This document shows, piece after piece, positions 22,552 through 31,016 of a DNA stretch of 43,573 nucleotides. Made by a program: the position numbers and the translations under genes. The notes below the pieces were generated by a model. It made no database searches. It was not told the DNA's origin and saw nothing but the letters and a program-made list of their open reading frames with translations. The stretch is from Actinomycetes bacterium. Its GTDB lineage: Bacteria > Actinomycetota > Acidimicrobiia > Acidimicrobiales > RAAP-2. The stretch is from positions 1 to 43,573 of the forward strand of contig JAJZVL010000022.1 in assembly GCA_021845725.1 (NCBI GenBank), given 5' to 3'. Every line of letters begins with the position of its first letter. Positions within the stretch are counted from its first letter, which is position 1.

Positions 22552-23747
22552 CGACCCTGGCGGTCGTCGGCGCGGGCAGCGTGCTCTCCGGCGAGATCGA
22601 CGCGCCCGTCGTCGCGGGTGCCGACACCGTCGTGAGCGAGGACGGGCTGATCACCGCGGTCGGCGGCCGGGCCGCCGACCAGTCCATCGACGAGTCCGTT
22701 CGGCGTGCAGACGTCGTCATCGACGCGGGCGGAGCGACGGTCGCGCCCGGCCTCATCGATTCGCACTGCCACGTCGTGCTCGGCGACTACACCCCGCGTC
22801 AGCGCACGGTGGGGTTCTTGGAGAGCTATACCCACGGCGGCATCACCTCGGTCGTCTCTGCAGGCGAGATCCACGCGCCGGGACGTCCTCACGATCCGGT
22901 CGCGGTCAAGGCGCTGGCGCTCGCTGCACGAGCCTGCTTCGCCAACTTCTCACCGAACGGCATGCGCGTCCACGCCGGCACGGTGATCCTCGAGCCGGGG
23001 CTCTCGGACGGCGATTTCGCAGAGCTCGCCGCAGGTGGTGTCAGGCTCGCCAAGTTCGGGTTCGGCGACTACGCGGACCCGCGGGACGGGGCGCGTGAGG
23101 TGCGCGCGGCTCAGGCGCACGGCATCGGGGTGATGAGCCACTGCGGCGGTGCGAGCGTGCCCGGATCGCGGCCGATCGACGCCGAGACGTTGCTCGTGCT
23201 CCGCCCCGACGTCTACGGTCACGTGAACGGCGGGCCGACCGCGCTGCGCGCGGACGGCGTTCGGCGACTCATAGGGGAGACCGACGGGACGCTGCAGCTC
23301 GTCCAGGCGGGCAACCTCCGCTCCTCGCTCGAGATCCTCGACATCGCGCGCGAGCTCGATGCTCTTGCGCGCGTCGTGGTCGGATCGGATACCCCGACCG
23401 GCACGGGCGTCATGCCCCTCGGGGTCGTGAAGACCCTCGCGGAGCTGTGCTCGCTCGGAGGCATCGACGGCGAGACGGCCTGGGCGCTCGCGACCGGGAA
23501 CAACGCCAGGGCGTTCGGCATCCCGGGTGGACACATCGCAGTGGGGGAGGTCGCAGACCTCGTAGTGATGGACGCGCCATGGGGATCGGTCGCCGAGTCC
23601 GCGTGCGCGGCGCTCGCCCTCGGCGACGTGCCGGGCATCTCGGCGGTCGTGATCGGCGGCAAGGTGCGCGTGCTGCGCAGCCGGAACACCCCCGCCGCCG
23701 CACGCCAGGTCGTGGTCACGCCCCCCGTCGATCTGGGGGGTGACTGA
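22548..23747 (+). CDS. Enamidase-like amidohydrolase
   Basis: The 399-residue amidohydrolase-superfamily protein has HxH in PGLIDSHCHVVLGDYTP, SYTHGGITSVVSAGEIH, the metal-bridging region VRLAKFGFGDY, MSHCGGASVPGS, DVYGHVNGGPTALR and the final Asp in VVVGSDTPTGTGVMPLG. The block order is like that of Eubacterium barkeri enamidase, which hydrolyses the cyclic enamide 6-oxo-1,4,5,6-tetrahydronicotinate; this is resemblance by motif only. Related imidazolonepropionase-type functions remain possible. ATG 22548 overlaps the DUF1185 stop (ATGA). A 75-base gap follows before the first DHDPS-like gene. Confidence 0.82.
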   Translation: MTTLAVVGAGSVLSGEIDAPVVAGADTVVSEDGLITAVGGRAADQSIDESVRRADVVIDAGGATVAPGLIDSHCHVVLGDYTPRQRTVGFLESYTHGGITSVVSAGEIHAPGRPHDPVAVKALALAARACFANFSPNGMRVHAGTVILEPGLSDGDFAELAAGGVRLAKFGFGDYADPRDGAREVRAAQAHGIGVMSHCGGASVPGSRPIDAETLLVLRPDVYGHVNGGPTALRADGVRRLIGETDGTLQLVQAGNLRSSLEILDIARELDALARVVVGSDTPTGTGVMPLGVVKTLAELCSLGGIDGETAWALATGNNARAFGIPGGHIAVGEVADLVVMDAPWGSVAESACAALALGDVPGISAVVIGGKVRVLRSRNTPAAARQVVVTPPVDLGGD

Positions 23748-23822
23748 CGAGCTGCGAACACGTACACAGACCCTGCATCATCGATATTGCACGATCCCGA
23801 CATGAAGCTGAGGAGGAACCGG

Positions 23823-24839
23823 ATGCCAGCGGCATACAGTAGAGACGAGGTCAAGGAGCGGTCCCGTGCGCAGTGGCACGGCGCTTGCAACGTGACCCTT
23901 CCGTCGTTCACGAGCGATTTCAGCGGGTTGAACGACGAGGCGATCCGCCACGACGTGGCCCTCGCCGCCAAGATGGGGTTCTGGGGGACCCTGATCGCGT
24001 CGGAGTGCGGAACGACGGTCGACGAGTACATCCATTTCATGGAGGTCGCCGCCGACGCCGCGCCGCCTGAGCTGAAGCTGGTCGCGCACCTGAGCTTCGC
24101 GAACACCGAGGAGGCGTTGCGGGTGGCGGACGCCGCGTACGCGCTCGGGCTCGAAGCCGGGCTGCTCGGGTACCCGCCGGACTTCGTGCCGAAGGCCCCG
24201 AGCGACATCGTCGACTGGACGCGCGACCTCACGGACCGCACGGACCTCGCCATGATCGTGTTCGCGGTCGTCACCTGGGGCTTCCGGTCGCTCAGCCCGG
24301 CGAGCTTCCCCCACGATGCGATCGTCGAGATGGCGGGCCTCGAGACCGTCGCTGCGATCAAGTACGAGGCGAACCCGCCGGGCATCGTCACCGGGGTCGC
24401 CGACCTGCTCCGGCGCTGCGGCGACAAGGCGATCGTCCAGTGCCCGATGGAGCACACCGCTCCCGCCCTCATCGACTGGTTCGGGATGCAGTGGATCGGC
24501 ACGAGCGGGTACGAGGCGTTCGGCGACCGCGTGCCTCGCTGGTTCAAGCTGCTCCACGAGGGCAAGTGGGACGAGGGGATGGAGCTGTACTGGAGCTATC
24601 AGCCTGCTCGTGAGGCCAAGGGTGCATGGAGCCAGACGTGGGCCGGGTCCAACCTCATCCACCGAGTGGGATGGAAGTACCTCGGCTGGCTCCAGGGCTT
24701 CAACGGCGGCCTTCTGCGGATGCCGCAGATGCGTCTCCACCCCGGCCAGATGCGCGCGCTGCGCGCCGGGGTCGAGGCGTCGGGGTACTCGGTACCGACC
24801 GACGACAGCGCCTTCTACGAAGGGAGGATCCCCGGATGA
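23823..24839 (+). CDS. DHDPS-family lyase/aldolase, paralogue 1
   Basis: The 338-residue protein has the class I aldolase TIM barrel of the DHDPS/NAL family: CNVTLPSFTSDFSGLNDEAIRHDV, the GTT motif in ASECGTTVDEY, and Schiff-base K180 in VAAIKYEAN. The catalytic Tyr expected in an LYNVP-like strand is replaced by Phe (VFAVV, F147) in my alignment. At 338 residues it is longer than DapA (about 295) and nearer in size to NahE/PhdJ hydratase-aldolases, which remove pyruvate from ring-cleavage products. ATG 23823 is supported by GAGGAGG 7 bases upstream; the upstream TTG and ATG lack this. It closely resembles the gene at 25857-26906. Confidence 0.85.
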   Translation: MPAAYSRDEVKERSRAQWHGACNVTLPSFTSDFSGLNDEAIRHDVALAAKMGFWGTLIASECGTTVDEYIHFMEVAADAAPPELKLVAHLSFANTEEALRVADAAYALGLEAGLLGYPPDFVPKAPSDIVDWTRDLTDRTDLAMIVFAVVTWGFRSLSPASFPHDAIVEMAGLETVAAIKYEANPPGIVTGVADLLRRCGDKAIVQCPMEHTAPALIDWFGMQWIGTSGYEAFGDRVPRWFKLLHEGKWDEGMELYWSYQPAREAKGAWSQTWAGSNLIHRVGWKYLGWLQGFNGGLLRMPQMRLHPGQMRALRAGVEASGYSVPTDDSAFYEGRIPG

Positions 24840-24882
24840 CCGTGCGTCGCGGTGCCGCCAGGCCTGGTGGAGGCCCGGACTG

Positions 24883-25860
24883 ATGCTGCTGCTCGACGGA
24901 CGTGACATGGAGGGCTTCCTCGACGTCAGGCGGTCGATCGAGGAAGTCCGGCGTGCGCACGAGGAGCAAGCCCGCGGCCAGGTCCAGATGCCGCCACGCC
25001 AGACGACCGACACTCAGGACGGCCAGAACTGGCTGCGGATCAGCCAGGCCTTCTTGAACGGGTCTGGCTACATGGGGTTCAAGGCCATGAACCGAGCGGC
25101 CGGCGTCGGCATGCGCTACCTGGTGGGCCTCTACCGCATCGAGACGGGCGAGCTCCTCTCGCTCATGGACGCCAACTGGATCACGACGCGCCGCACGGCG
25201 GCGACGAACGCGCTCGGCACCCACCTGCTCGCCCCGGCTGGGGACCGAACGGTCGGGATCATCGGATCGGGAGTGCAGGCTCGTGCGTTCCTCGAGGCCT
25301 ACGCGACGCTGCGTGTGCTCGAACGCGTGTGCGTCTTCAGCCCGAGACCCGAGAGCCGCGCGGACTTCGCGAAGAGCATGGGCGAGAAGATCGGCGTTCC
25401 CGTCGAGGCGCTCGGCTCGGCGGAGGCCGTGGCGAAGGAGTGCTCGACGGTGGTGCTCGCGATGCGGGCTCCACGATCTCCGGTCTACGAGACCGCCTGG
25501 CTGCGCCCGGGCGTGCACGTGACCGGGCTGAGCTCGGTGCGCGCCGAAGCCCGCGAGGTGCAAGACGGCGTATGGACCGGGAGCGACCTCGTCGTCGTCG
25601 ACGACAGGGTCACGGTCTTCCACTCCGGTGACGGCCGCGCGGCGCTCGAGGCCGGGGTCGTGCCCGACGATCTCCCCGAGCTCTTCGAGCTCGTGGTCGG
25701 CAAGGTGGGGCGCTCCGGCGCGCAGGAGGTCACGTTGTTCAAGTCCGCGGGGAACGCGATGCAAGACGTCGCGGTGGCGGTCGGCGCGTACGAGCTGGCG
25801 CTCGCCTCGGGAGCAGGCCGGAGCATCCCAGACTTTCCCGAGGTGAAGACATATGCGTGA
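24883..25860 (+). CDS. Ornithine cyclodeaminase/mu-crystallin family protein
   Basis: The 325-residue protein begins MLLLDGRDMEGFLDVRRSIEEVRRAHEEQARGQVQMPPR. It has KAMNR (the substrate-binding Lys region), MDANWITTRRTAATNALGTHLLA and the Rossmann motif VGIIGSGVQARAFLEAYATL (about 125-145), then SSVRAEAREV and TLFKSAGNAMQDVAVA at the C-terminus. The family includes NAD-dependent ornithine cyclodeaminase, L-alanine dehydrogenase and imine or ketimine reductases, so a reaction on a cyclic imine or amino acid is likely; the substrate is unknown. ATG 24883 follows a GGAGG about 10 bases upstream. It sits between two DHDPS-like genes and overlaps the second by 4 bases. Confidence 0.9.
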   Translation: MLLLDGRDMEGFLDVRRSIEEVRRAHEEQARGQVQMPPRQTTDTQDGQNWLRISQAFLNGSGYMGFKAMNRAAGVGMRYLVGLYRIETGELLSLMDANWITTRRTAATNALGTHLLAPAGDRTVGIIGSGVQARAFLEAYATLRVLERVCVFSPRPESRADFAKSMGEKIGVPVEALGSAEAVAKECSTVVLAMRAPRSPVYETAWLRPGVHVTGLSSVRAEAREVQDGVWTGSDLVVVDDRVTVFHSGDGRAALEAGVVPDDLPELFELVVGKVGRSGAQEVTLFKSAGNAMQDVAVAVGAYELALASGAGRSIPDFPEVKTYA

Positions 25861-26906
25861 GAGAAAGCGTGCCCTCGATGCCTCCGCGTGACACGTTCGC
25901 CAAGTCCGAGGCCAAGGAGTGGGCGGAGGAGAACTTCCGCGGGGTGTGCAACGTGATCATCCCCTCGTTCACCGCCGACCTGCGCGGGCTGAACGAGGCG
26001 GGCATCCGCCACGACGTGCGCCGTAACGCAGAGCTCGGGTTCTGGGGCGCTCTGCTCGTCTCGGAGGCAGGAACGACCCCCGAGGAGATGCGCACCTTCA
26101 TGGAGATCGCCGTCGACGAGGCGAAGGGCAGCCAGTACTTCCTCCTGCATGGTTCCTTCGACTCGCTCGACGACACGATCGAATGCGCCCGTGACGCCCG
26201 CGCGATCGGGGTGGACGGGCTGCTCGTCGCGTACCCGAACAGCTTCTATCCGACGACGGCGGCGGAGCTCGGCGCGTACACCCGCGCGCTGTGCGAGAAG
26301 ACGGACCTCGCGGTCGTGCTCTTCTGCGCCCCCCACTACAACTTCGAGCGCCTCGACCGCAGCGGCTTCCCGCTCGAGGTGTGGCACGAGCTCGTGGACC
26401 AGCCCAACGCCGTTGCCCTCAAGTACGAGGTCGGCCATCCCGGGGTGGTCGGCTCGTGGCAGGTCTTCACCGAGTTCGCCGGCCGCCGGGTGCTCGTCTG
26501 CGACCCTTATGAGCCGAACCTGCTCATGTGGGACGACCTCTACGGCACGCCGTGGATCGGGACGAGCAACTACGAGTACTACGGCGACACCGTCGTGCGG
26601 TACCTGGCGGCCCAGCGCGAGGGCCGGCGCGAGGAGGCGCTCCGGCTCTACTGGCAGATCCAGCCGGCGCGCCAAGCGCGCGAGGCGCTGCGGGCCCAGG
26701 CTTCGGGAGCGAACTTCAACCACCGTTACCTCTGGAAGTACCAAGCCTGGCTGCAGGGCTACAACGGCGGGCCGATCCGAGCCCCGGCCATGAAGCTGAA
26801 CGATGCGCAGATGCGGCGGGCGGCAGAGGGACTCGTCGCGAGTGGCCTCCTCGACGCCGTCCCGGCCAGCTTCGCCCCGTTCTTCGAGGGGCGGAACCCG
26901 TCGTGA
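25857..26906 (+). CDS. DHDPS-family lyase/aldolase, paralogue 2
   Basis: The 349-residue protein aligns end to end with the lyase encoded at 23823-24839: GVCNVIIPSFTADLRGLNEAGIRHDV, VSEAGTTPEEM, AVALKYEVGHPG with Schiff-base K189, and WKYQAWLQGYNGGPIRAPAMKLNDAQM. The LYNVP-like strand reads LFCAP, again Phe (F156) in place of the usual Tyr. The pair presumably arose by duplication and may act on different intermediates or form a heteromer. GTG 25857 gives a GTGA overlap with the preceding gene; ATG 25878 (MPPRDTF) matches the paralogue's start better and is the alternative. It ends the operon. Confidence 0.86.
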   Translation: MRESVPSMPPRDTFAKSEAKEWAEENFRGVCNVIIPSFTADLRGLNEAGIRHDVRRNAELGFWGALLVSEAGTTPEEMRTFMEIAVDEAKGSQYFLLHGSFDSLDDTIECARDARAIGVDGLLVAYPNSFYPTTAAELGAYTRALCEKTDLAVVLFCAPHYNFERLDRSGFPLEVWHELVDQPNAVALKYEVGHPGVVGSWQVFTEFAGRRVLVCDPYEPNLLMWDDLYGTPWIGTSNYEYYGDTVVRYLAAQREGRREEALRLYWQIQPARQAREALRAQASGANFNHRYLWKYQAWLQGYNGGPIRAPAMKLNDAQMRRAAEGLVASGLLDAVPASFAPFFEGRNPS

Positions 26907-26957
26907 TGCCCCGGCGGGCTTCGGTCGGGCGGGGAGAGGATCGAGCCGAAGGATCGA

Positions 26958-26977
26958 TATCCCCCGATCGGGGGATA
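26958..26977. promoter_or_regulatory. Perfect 20-bp palindrome, putative LuxR site upstream of the ABC operon
   Basis: TATCCCCCGATCGGGGGATA is a perfect inverted repeat. Its central 18 bases share the A..CCCG...GGG..AT pattern with sites at 17510-17527 and 33301-33318. A half-like copy, GGGGGGTAT, follows at about 26987-26995 and a possible -10 (TAGATT) at 26999-27004, about 32 bases from the centre, where an activator could touch RNA polymerase. No T-run follows, so it does not look like a terminator. The rest of 26907-27151 shows only the ribosome site AAGGGGGG near 27141-27148. Confidence 0.6.
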
Positions 26978-27151
26978 GTCGGCACCGGGGGGTATCGCTA
27001 GATTTCGGTGACGAAGACGTTGAGGTAGCTGTTGTTGCCAGCGGTCGAACGATCGTACCTGGCGCTCGCGTGTGGAGCTCCGTGGAGCCAAAGTCGGCCT
27101 TCGCAGGGGTCTTGGACACGTAAGAGCATTTCGACTCGCAAGGGGGGTCTA

Positions 27152-28246
27152 GTGCACTCGAGAGGATTTCGTCTCGTACTGGGGGTTCTCGCCGGCTTGG
27201 CAGCAGTCACCTTGACCCCTGTCGTCTCCGCGGCGGCGACCAAGAGCCCGCAGGCGGTGGCGGCGAAAGCCTCGCACAAGCTCAAGACGATCGGATGGGC
27301 CAACCCGCAGGGCATCCAGCCGATCTTCATCGCCTTTACGAAAGCTCTGGACGCTGCAGCGAAGCGAGCCCACGTGAAGGTCATCACCTTGAACGGTGAG
27401 GCAACACCCGAGGTGCAGGTCTCGGACATCCAAACGTTCATCACCGACAAGGTGACAGCCATCATCGTCTTCCCGCTCGTTCCTGCAGCGGAGGCCAAGA
27501 TCCTCCAGACGGCCGCGAATGCCGGCATCAAGATCATCGGGCTGAACGCGATCATGCCCCCGGCTGCCGGCGCGACGCCAAAGGTGTCGGCCCCCTACTC
27601 GGCCGACCTCGACTGGGGATACGTGACAGGCCCGTATGCCGAGGGCAAATTCGTCGCCCAGCAACTGCATGGCAAGGGCAACGTGGTGGGCATCAAGATC
27701 CCCGTCCCGGTTCCCTCGCTGGACGCCATGCTCGGGGCCTACCAGAAGTATGTGACGCAGGGCCATCCGGGGATCCACTGGCTGGGAACGCTGCCCGATG
27801 CCACCGACACACTGGCCGGAGCCCGGACCTCGATGCAGGACGCCATCACTCGCTACAAGGGGAACATCCAGGCGGTGATGGCCTACACCGACATCGCGGG
27901 GATCGGGGCCTACGAGGCGCTCAAGGCTGCCGGCATGAAGCACGTGATCATCGTCGGCCAGCAGGGCAACCCCATCGGCGTGGCCGCCCTGAAGAAGGGC
28001 GAGATCCAAGCGGACATCGATACGAAGCCCTACACGGCGGCGCTGTGGGCCCTGAAGGAGGGGCAGCTGATCGTGGACGGCAAGCCGTACCTGAGGTACG
28101 TGCGGCTGCCGATCTCGATGCTCACGAAGAAGAACGTGGGCAGCTGGGAGACATGGACAAAGGGGATCAAGGCCATCGCCGACGGCAGGACGTCGCTCAA
28201 CGTGAAGCTCTCCAACAAGCCGGCGTTCGGGAGGCCCAAGTCGTGA
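27152..28246 (+). CDS. Periplasmic-binding-protein-like substrate-binding protein of a ribose-type ABC importer
   Basis: The protein has about 364 residues. The GTG start has AAGGGGGG upstream and opens a signal peptide: basic HSRGFR, hydrophobic core LVLGVLAGLAAVTLTPVV and a likely signal peptidase I site at VSA-AAT. No lipobox Cys is present, unusual for a binding protein in a bacterium with a single membrane. The mature part is a type I (RbsB-like) fold: KLKTIGWANPQGIQPIFIAFTKALDAAAKRAHVKVITLNGEATPEVQVSDIQTFITDKVTAIIVFP, then GIKIIGLNA and VMAYTDIAGIGAYEALKAAG. It delivers a sugar or sugar-like ligand to the ATPase and permease encoded next. The ligand may instead be the aromatic substrate of the island (inference). 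Confidence 0.9.
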   Translation: MHSRGFRLVLGVLAGLAAVTLTPVVSAAATKSPQAVAAKASHKLKTIGWANPQGIQPIFIAFTKALDAAAKRAHVKVITLNGEATPEVQVSDIQTFITDKVTAIIVFPLVPAAEAKILQTAANAGIKIIGLNAIMPPAAGATPKVSAPYSADLDWGYVTGPYAEGKFVAQQLHGKGNVVGIKIPVPVPSLDAMLGAYQKYVTQGHPGIHWLGTLPDATDTLAGARTSMQDAITRYKGNIQAVMAYTDIAGIGAYEALKAAGMKHVIIVGQQGNPIGVAALKKGEIQADIDTKPYTAALWALKEGQLIVDGKPYLRYVRLPISMLTKKNVGSWETWTKGIKAIADGRTSLNVKLSNKPAFGRPKS

Positions 28247-28279
28247 TCGTTGGCGCACACCGCGCTCGTCGGTTGAACG

Positions 28280-29830
28280 ATGCCCACGGTTGAGCCGGCA
28301 GGGGACCCGAGCCTCGTCATCTCCGGAGTGACGAAGGCGTACGGTGCCACGAAGGCGCTGCGTGGCGTCTCATTCGAGCTCCATGCCGGCAGTGTGCACG
28401 GTCTGGTCGGTGTCAACGGGTCGGGGAAGTCGACCCTGCTCAAGATCCTCGCCGGGGCGGAGCGGGCCACGAGTGGCGAGATGCTCCTCGGAGGAAAGCC
28501 ATACCGGCCGCGCAGTGCTCGACACGCCGGACAGCTGGGGGTCACGATGGTCCCCCAGGAGCTGCCGATCGTGCGGCGGCTGAGCGTGGCAGACAACGTC
28601 GTGATGGGGAACTGGCCCGCCCGGGCCGGAGTGCTCCGGAGGGCGGAGCAGCTCCGCATCGTCGAGCAGGCGCTCGCCCAGATCGGCGCCGATCTCGACC
28701 CTGCCACCCCGGTCGGGGACCTGACGCTCGGCGACCAGCAGCTCGTCGTGTTGGCCCGGACGCTGTTCCGGCGCTCTGAAGTCGTGCTCTTGGACGAGCC
28801 GACCAGCGCTCTGGGGGCCGACGAGGTCAGGCGTCTGCTCGAGGTCCTTCGGGCCACTGCCGCGCAGGGACGTACGGTCATGATCGTATCGCAGCGTTTG
28901 GATGACATCTTCGGGCTCTGTGACCGCATCATGGTCTTGCGCGAGGGCGAAATCGTCGAGTCCGCCGATGTGGGCGACATCACGTCCGAGGAGGTCGTCG
29001 ACCTCATGCTCTACGGGTCGAGGGTGGCGCATCGGCCACTACGGGGTTCGGCGGTGGCATTGGAAGAGGGAGGATGCCGACGCGACGCGACCTCGCCAGC
29101 CCTGGTGGTCCGAGGTGCCGTGATGCCGGGGCGGGGTACCGGGATCGACGTGACGATCGAGCGCGGTGAGATCGTGGGTTTTGCTGGGCTGCCCGGTTCG
29201 GGATCCTCACAGCTCTTGCGCACGTTGTTCGGGCTCACCTCCATGGAGCGAGGGGAGGTCCGGCTGTTCGGCAAGCCATACTCGGCTCGAAGGCCCGCGG
29301 CGGCGGTACGCGCCGGAGTCGCCTACGTCTCGGGTGATCGGCAGGCCGAGGGGCTGATCCCTGCCGTGAGCGTCGCCGGCAACATCGCCATGGTGAGAGA
29401 TCGCTCGGTGTTCCATGGCCCGCGGGCTCTCGCCCGCACCTACCGGGCGGCACTCGCCCAGATCGCCGCTCTCCAGATCAGGCCCGGCGATCCAGACGCT
29501 CCGATCAGCACGCTGTCGGGTGGCAACCAGCAGAAGGTGCTGTTCGCCCGCTGGGCGTTGATCGAGCCGCGCTTGTGGCTGCTCGACGACGCCACCAGGG
29601 GAGTGGACATCGGGGCTCGTCGTGACATCCACGCGGAGATCCGACGCCGTGTCGTCGGTGGGCAGGCGGCTGCGGCCGTCGTGTCCTCGGACGTGCTGGA
29701 GCTTCTCGAAATGTGCGACCGGATCCTGGTGTTCAGGCAGGGCGCCGTCGTCGGACGGTTCGTGGCTGGCGATACGACAGCGGGTGAGATCGAGTCCCTG
29801 GCCGCGTCCACGCTGAGCGTGGTGTCGTGA
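28280..29830 (+). CDS. Ribose/xylose-type ABC transporter ATP-binding protein (two NBDs)
   Basis: The 516-residue protein has two nucleotide-binding domains, as in RbsA/XylG/MglA. NBD1 (about 10-245): Walker A GVNGSGKST, Q-loop VPQELP, signature LTLGDQQLV (weak form of LSGGQ) and Walker B VVLLDEPTSAL. NBD2 (about 265-505): degenerate Walker A GLPGSGSSQ, signature LSGGNQQKV and a Walker B-like WLLDDATRGVD. Degeneration of the second Walker A is normal in this subfamily, where one site does most hydrolysis. It starts 33 bases after the binding-protein gene, and its stop overlaps the permease GTG (GTGA). Confidence 0.95.
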   Translation: MPTVEPAGDPSLVISGVTKAYGATKALRGVSFELHAGSVHGLVGVNGSGKSTLLKILAGAERATSGEMLLGGKPYRPRSARHAGQLGVTMVPQELPIVRRLSVADNVVMGNWPARAGVLRRAEQLRIVEQALAQIGADLDPATPVGDLTLGDQQLVVLARTLFRRSEVVLLDEPTSALGADEVRRLLEVLRATAAQGRTVMIVSQRLDDIFGLCDRIMVLREGEIVESADVGDITSEEVVDLMLYGSRVAHRPLRGSAVALEEGGCRRDATSPALVVRGAVMPGRGTGIDVTIERGEIVGFAGLPGSGSSQLLRTLFGLTSMERGEVRLFGKPYSARRPAAAVRAGVAYVSGDRQAEGLIPAVSVAGNIAMVRDRSVFHGPRALARTYRAALAQIAALQIRPGDPDAPISTLSGGNQQKVLFARWALIEPRLWLLDDATRGVDIGARRDIHAEIRRRVVGGQAAAAVVSSDVLELLEMCDRILVFRQGAVVGRFVAGDTTAGEIESLAASTLSVVS

Positions 29831-30951
29831 CTGAAGGGACGGTCCGAGAGACCCCCGACGGGGTTGACGGCGCACGGGGGTTCCGCCCGGCCGGCGGGGA
29901 TCGGGCGGAGTCCATGGGGTTCGTGCCGGGGCACGTCGCCCCTTTGGTCGCTGGTCGCACGGGTCTGACCCGGCGGGCCGGCCGGGGCATGCGCGAGTAC
30001 CTGGGTGCGCTGACGACGTTGGTCATCCTGGTGGTCGTCCTGGGGTCCACCGAGTCGGGCTTCTTCGCAGTCGGCAATGTGCAGAACGTGCTGGAGACCA
30101 ACGCCCCGCTGTTCCTGGTCTCCATCGGCATCCTGTTCACCCTCATCTCCGCCGGTTTCGACTTGTCGGTCGGCTCGATGATGGCGGTGTCGGGGTGGAT
30201 GCTGGTCATCTTCATCAACGACATGCACGTGAGCCCGCTGCTCGCGATCGTGCTGGCCGTTGCCTGCTGTGGCGCGATCGGCGGGGTGTTGAACGGCATC
30301 TCCATCGGGGTGCTGAAGCTGAACTTCTTCGTCACCACGCTGGGTTCCCTGATCCTGTTGCAGGGCATCATCGAGGTCGCCTCGGGCGGCGTCACGACTC
30401 CCATCAGCTCTTCCTTGCTGAGCACGCTCGGGAACGGCACCGTCGGCACAGTGCCGATCTCGTTCCTCATCTGCGTCGGCGCGCTGATCGTGGGATGGTT
30501 CGTGCTGCGCAAGACGACGTTCGGCCGAGCGGTCTACAGCGTCGGTGGCAACCCGGAGGCGGCACGCCTCTCGGGGGTCCCCGTGAGCTGGACGCTGGTC
30601 GGCGTCTACGCCTTCAGCGGGTTGTGCAGCGGGCTGGCCGGTGTCGTGGCAGCCGGCCGACTGTCTGCGGCGACGCCGACGGCCGGGGGCGCGATCGAGC
30701 TGACCAGCGCCGCCGCCGTCCTGCTGGGGGGAGCCAGCCTGGCCGGTGGCGTCGGCAAGCTCGCCGGGATGACGTGCGGCGTGCTCGTGCTCGCGGTGCT
30801 GGCCAACGGGATCAATCTGCTCGGCCTGAGTGCCTACTGGCAGGACGTCGTGACCGGCGCCGTGCTGCTGATCGCCATCCTCTTGGACCGGGCGCACAAG
30901 TCAGGGTCCTTCAAGTTGAAGGCCGCCCTCCGATCGCGACGACTGGCCTGA
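29827..30951 (+). CDS. Ribose-type ABC transporter permease
   Basis: The 374-residue membrane protein belongs to the RbsC/BPD_transp_2 family. A charged N-terminal tail of about 55 residues precedes about 8-10 hydrophobic helices, including LTTLVILVVVLGSTESGFF, FLVSIGILFTLISAGFDLSVGSMMAVSG (the family's GxDLSVG motif), LAIVLAVACCGAIGGVLNG, FFVTTLGSLILLQGI and a late TAGGAIELTSAAAVLLGGASLAGG (equivalent to the G.G.E....A..LGG motif). It should dimerise with the double-domain ATPase. No second permease gene follows, consistent with a homodimer. The 65-base gap to the convergent SDR gene shows no clear terminator. Confidence 0.95.
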   Translation: MTEGTVRETPDGVDGARGFRPAGGDRAESMGFVPGHVAPLVAGRTGLTRRAGRGMREYLGALTTLVILVVVLGSTESGFFAVGNVQNVLETNAPLFLVSIGILFTLISAGFDLSVGSMMAVSGWMLVIFINDMHVSPLLAIVLAVACCGAIGGVLNGISIGVLKLNFFVTTLGSLILLQGIIEVASGGVTTPISSSLLSTLGNGTVGTVPISFLICVGALIVGWFVLRKTTFGRAVYSVGGNPEAARLSGVPVSWTLVGVYAFSGLCSGLAGVVAAGRLSAATPTAGGAIELTSAAAVLLGGASLAGGVGKLAGMTCGVLVLAVLANGINLLGLSAYWQDVVTGAVLLIAILLDRAHKSGSFKLKAALRSRRLA

Positions 30952-31016
30952 GGTTCGAGGCTCGAGACGTTGCTCGGCCGGCGAACGGGGGTGATCGCGC
31001 TTGGCGCTCGCCAGCG

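Noticed and set aside
24925-24945. Another CGGTCGATCG-like TetR motif inside the OCD-family gene
   Set aside because: It lies within coding sequence, away from any start, and matches only 11 bases; probably chance.
26958-26977. Perfect palindrome considered as a terminator for the upstream operon
   Set aside because: No U-tract, a loop-less 20-bp palindrome, and it matches promoter-site patterns elsewhere; an operator is more likely, though termination is not excluded.
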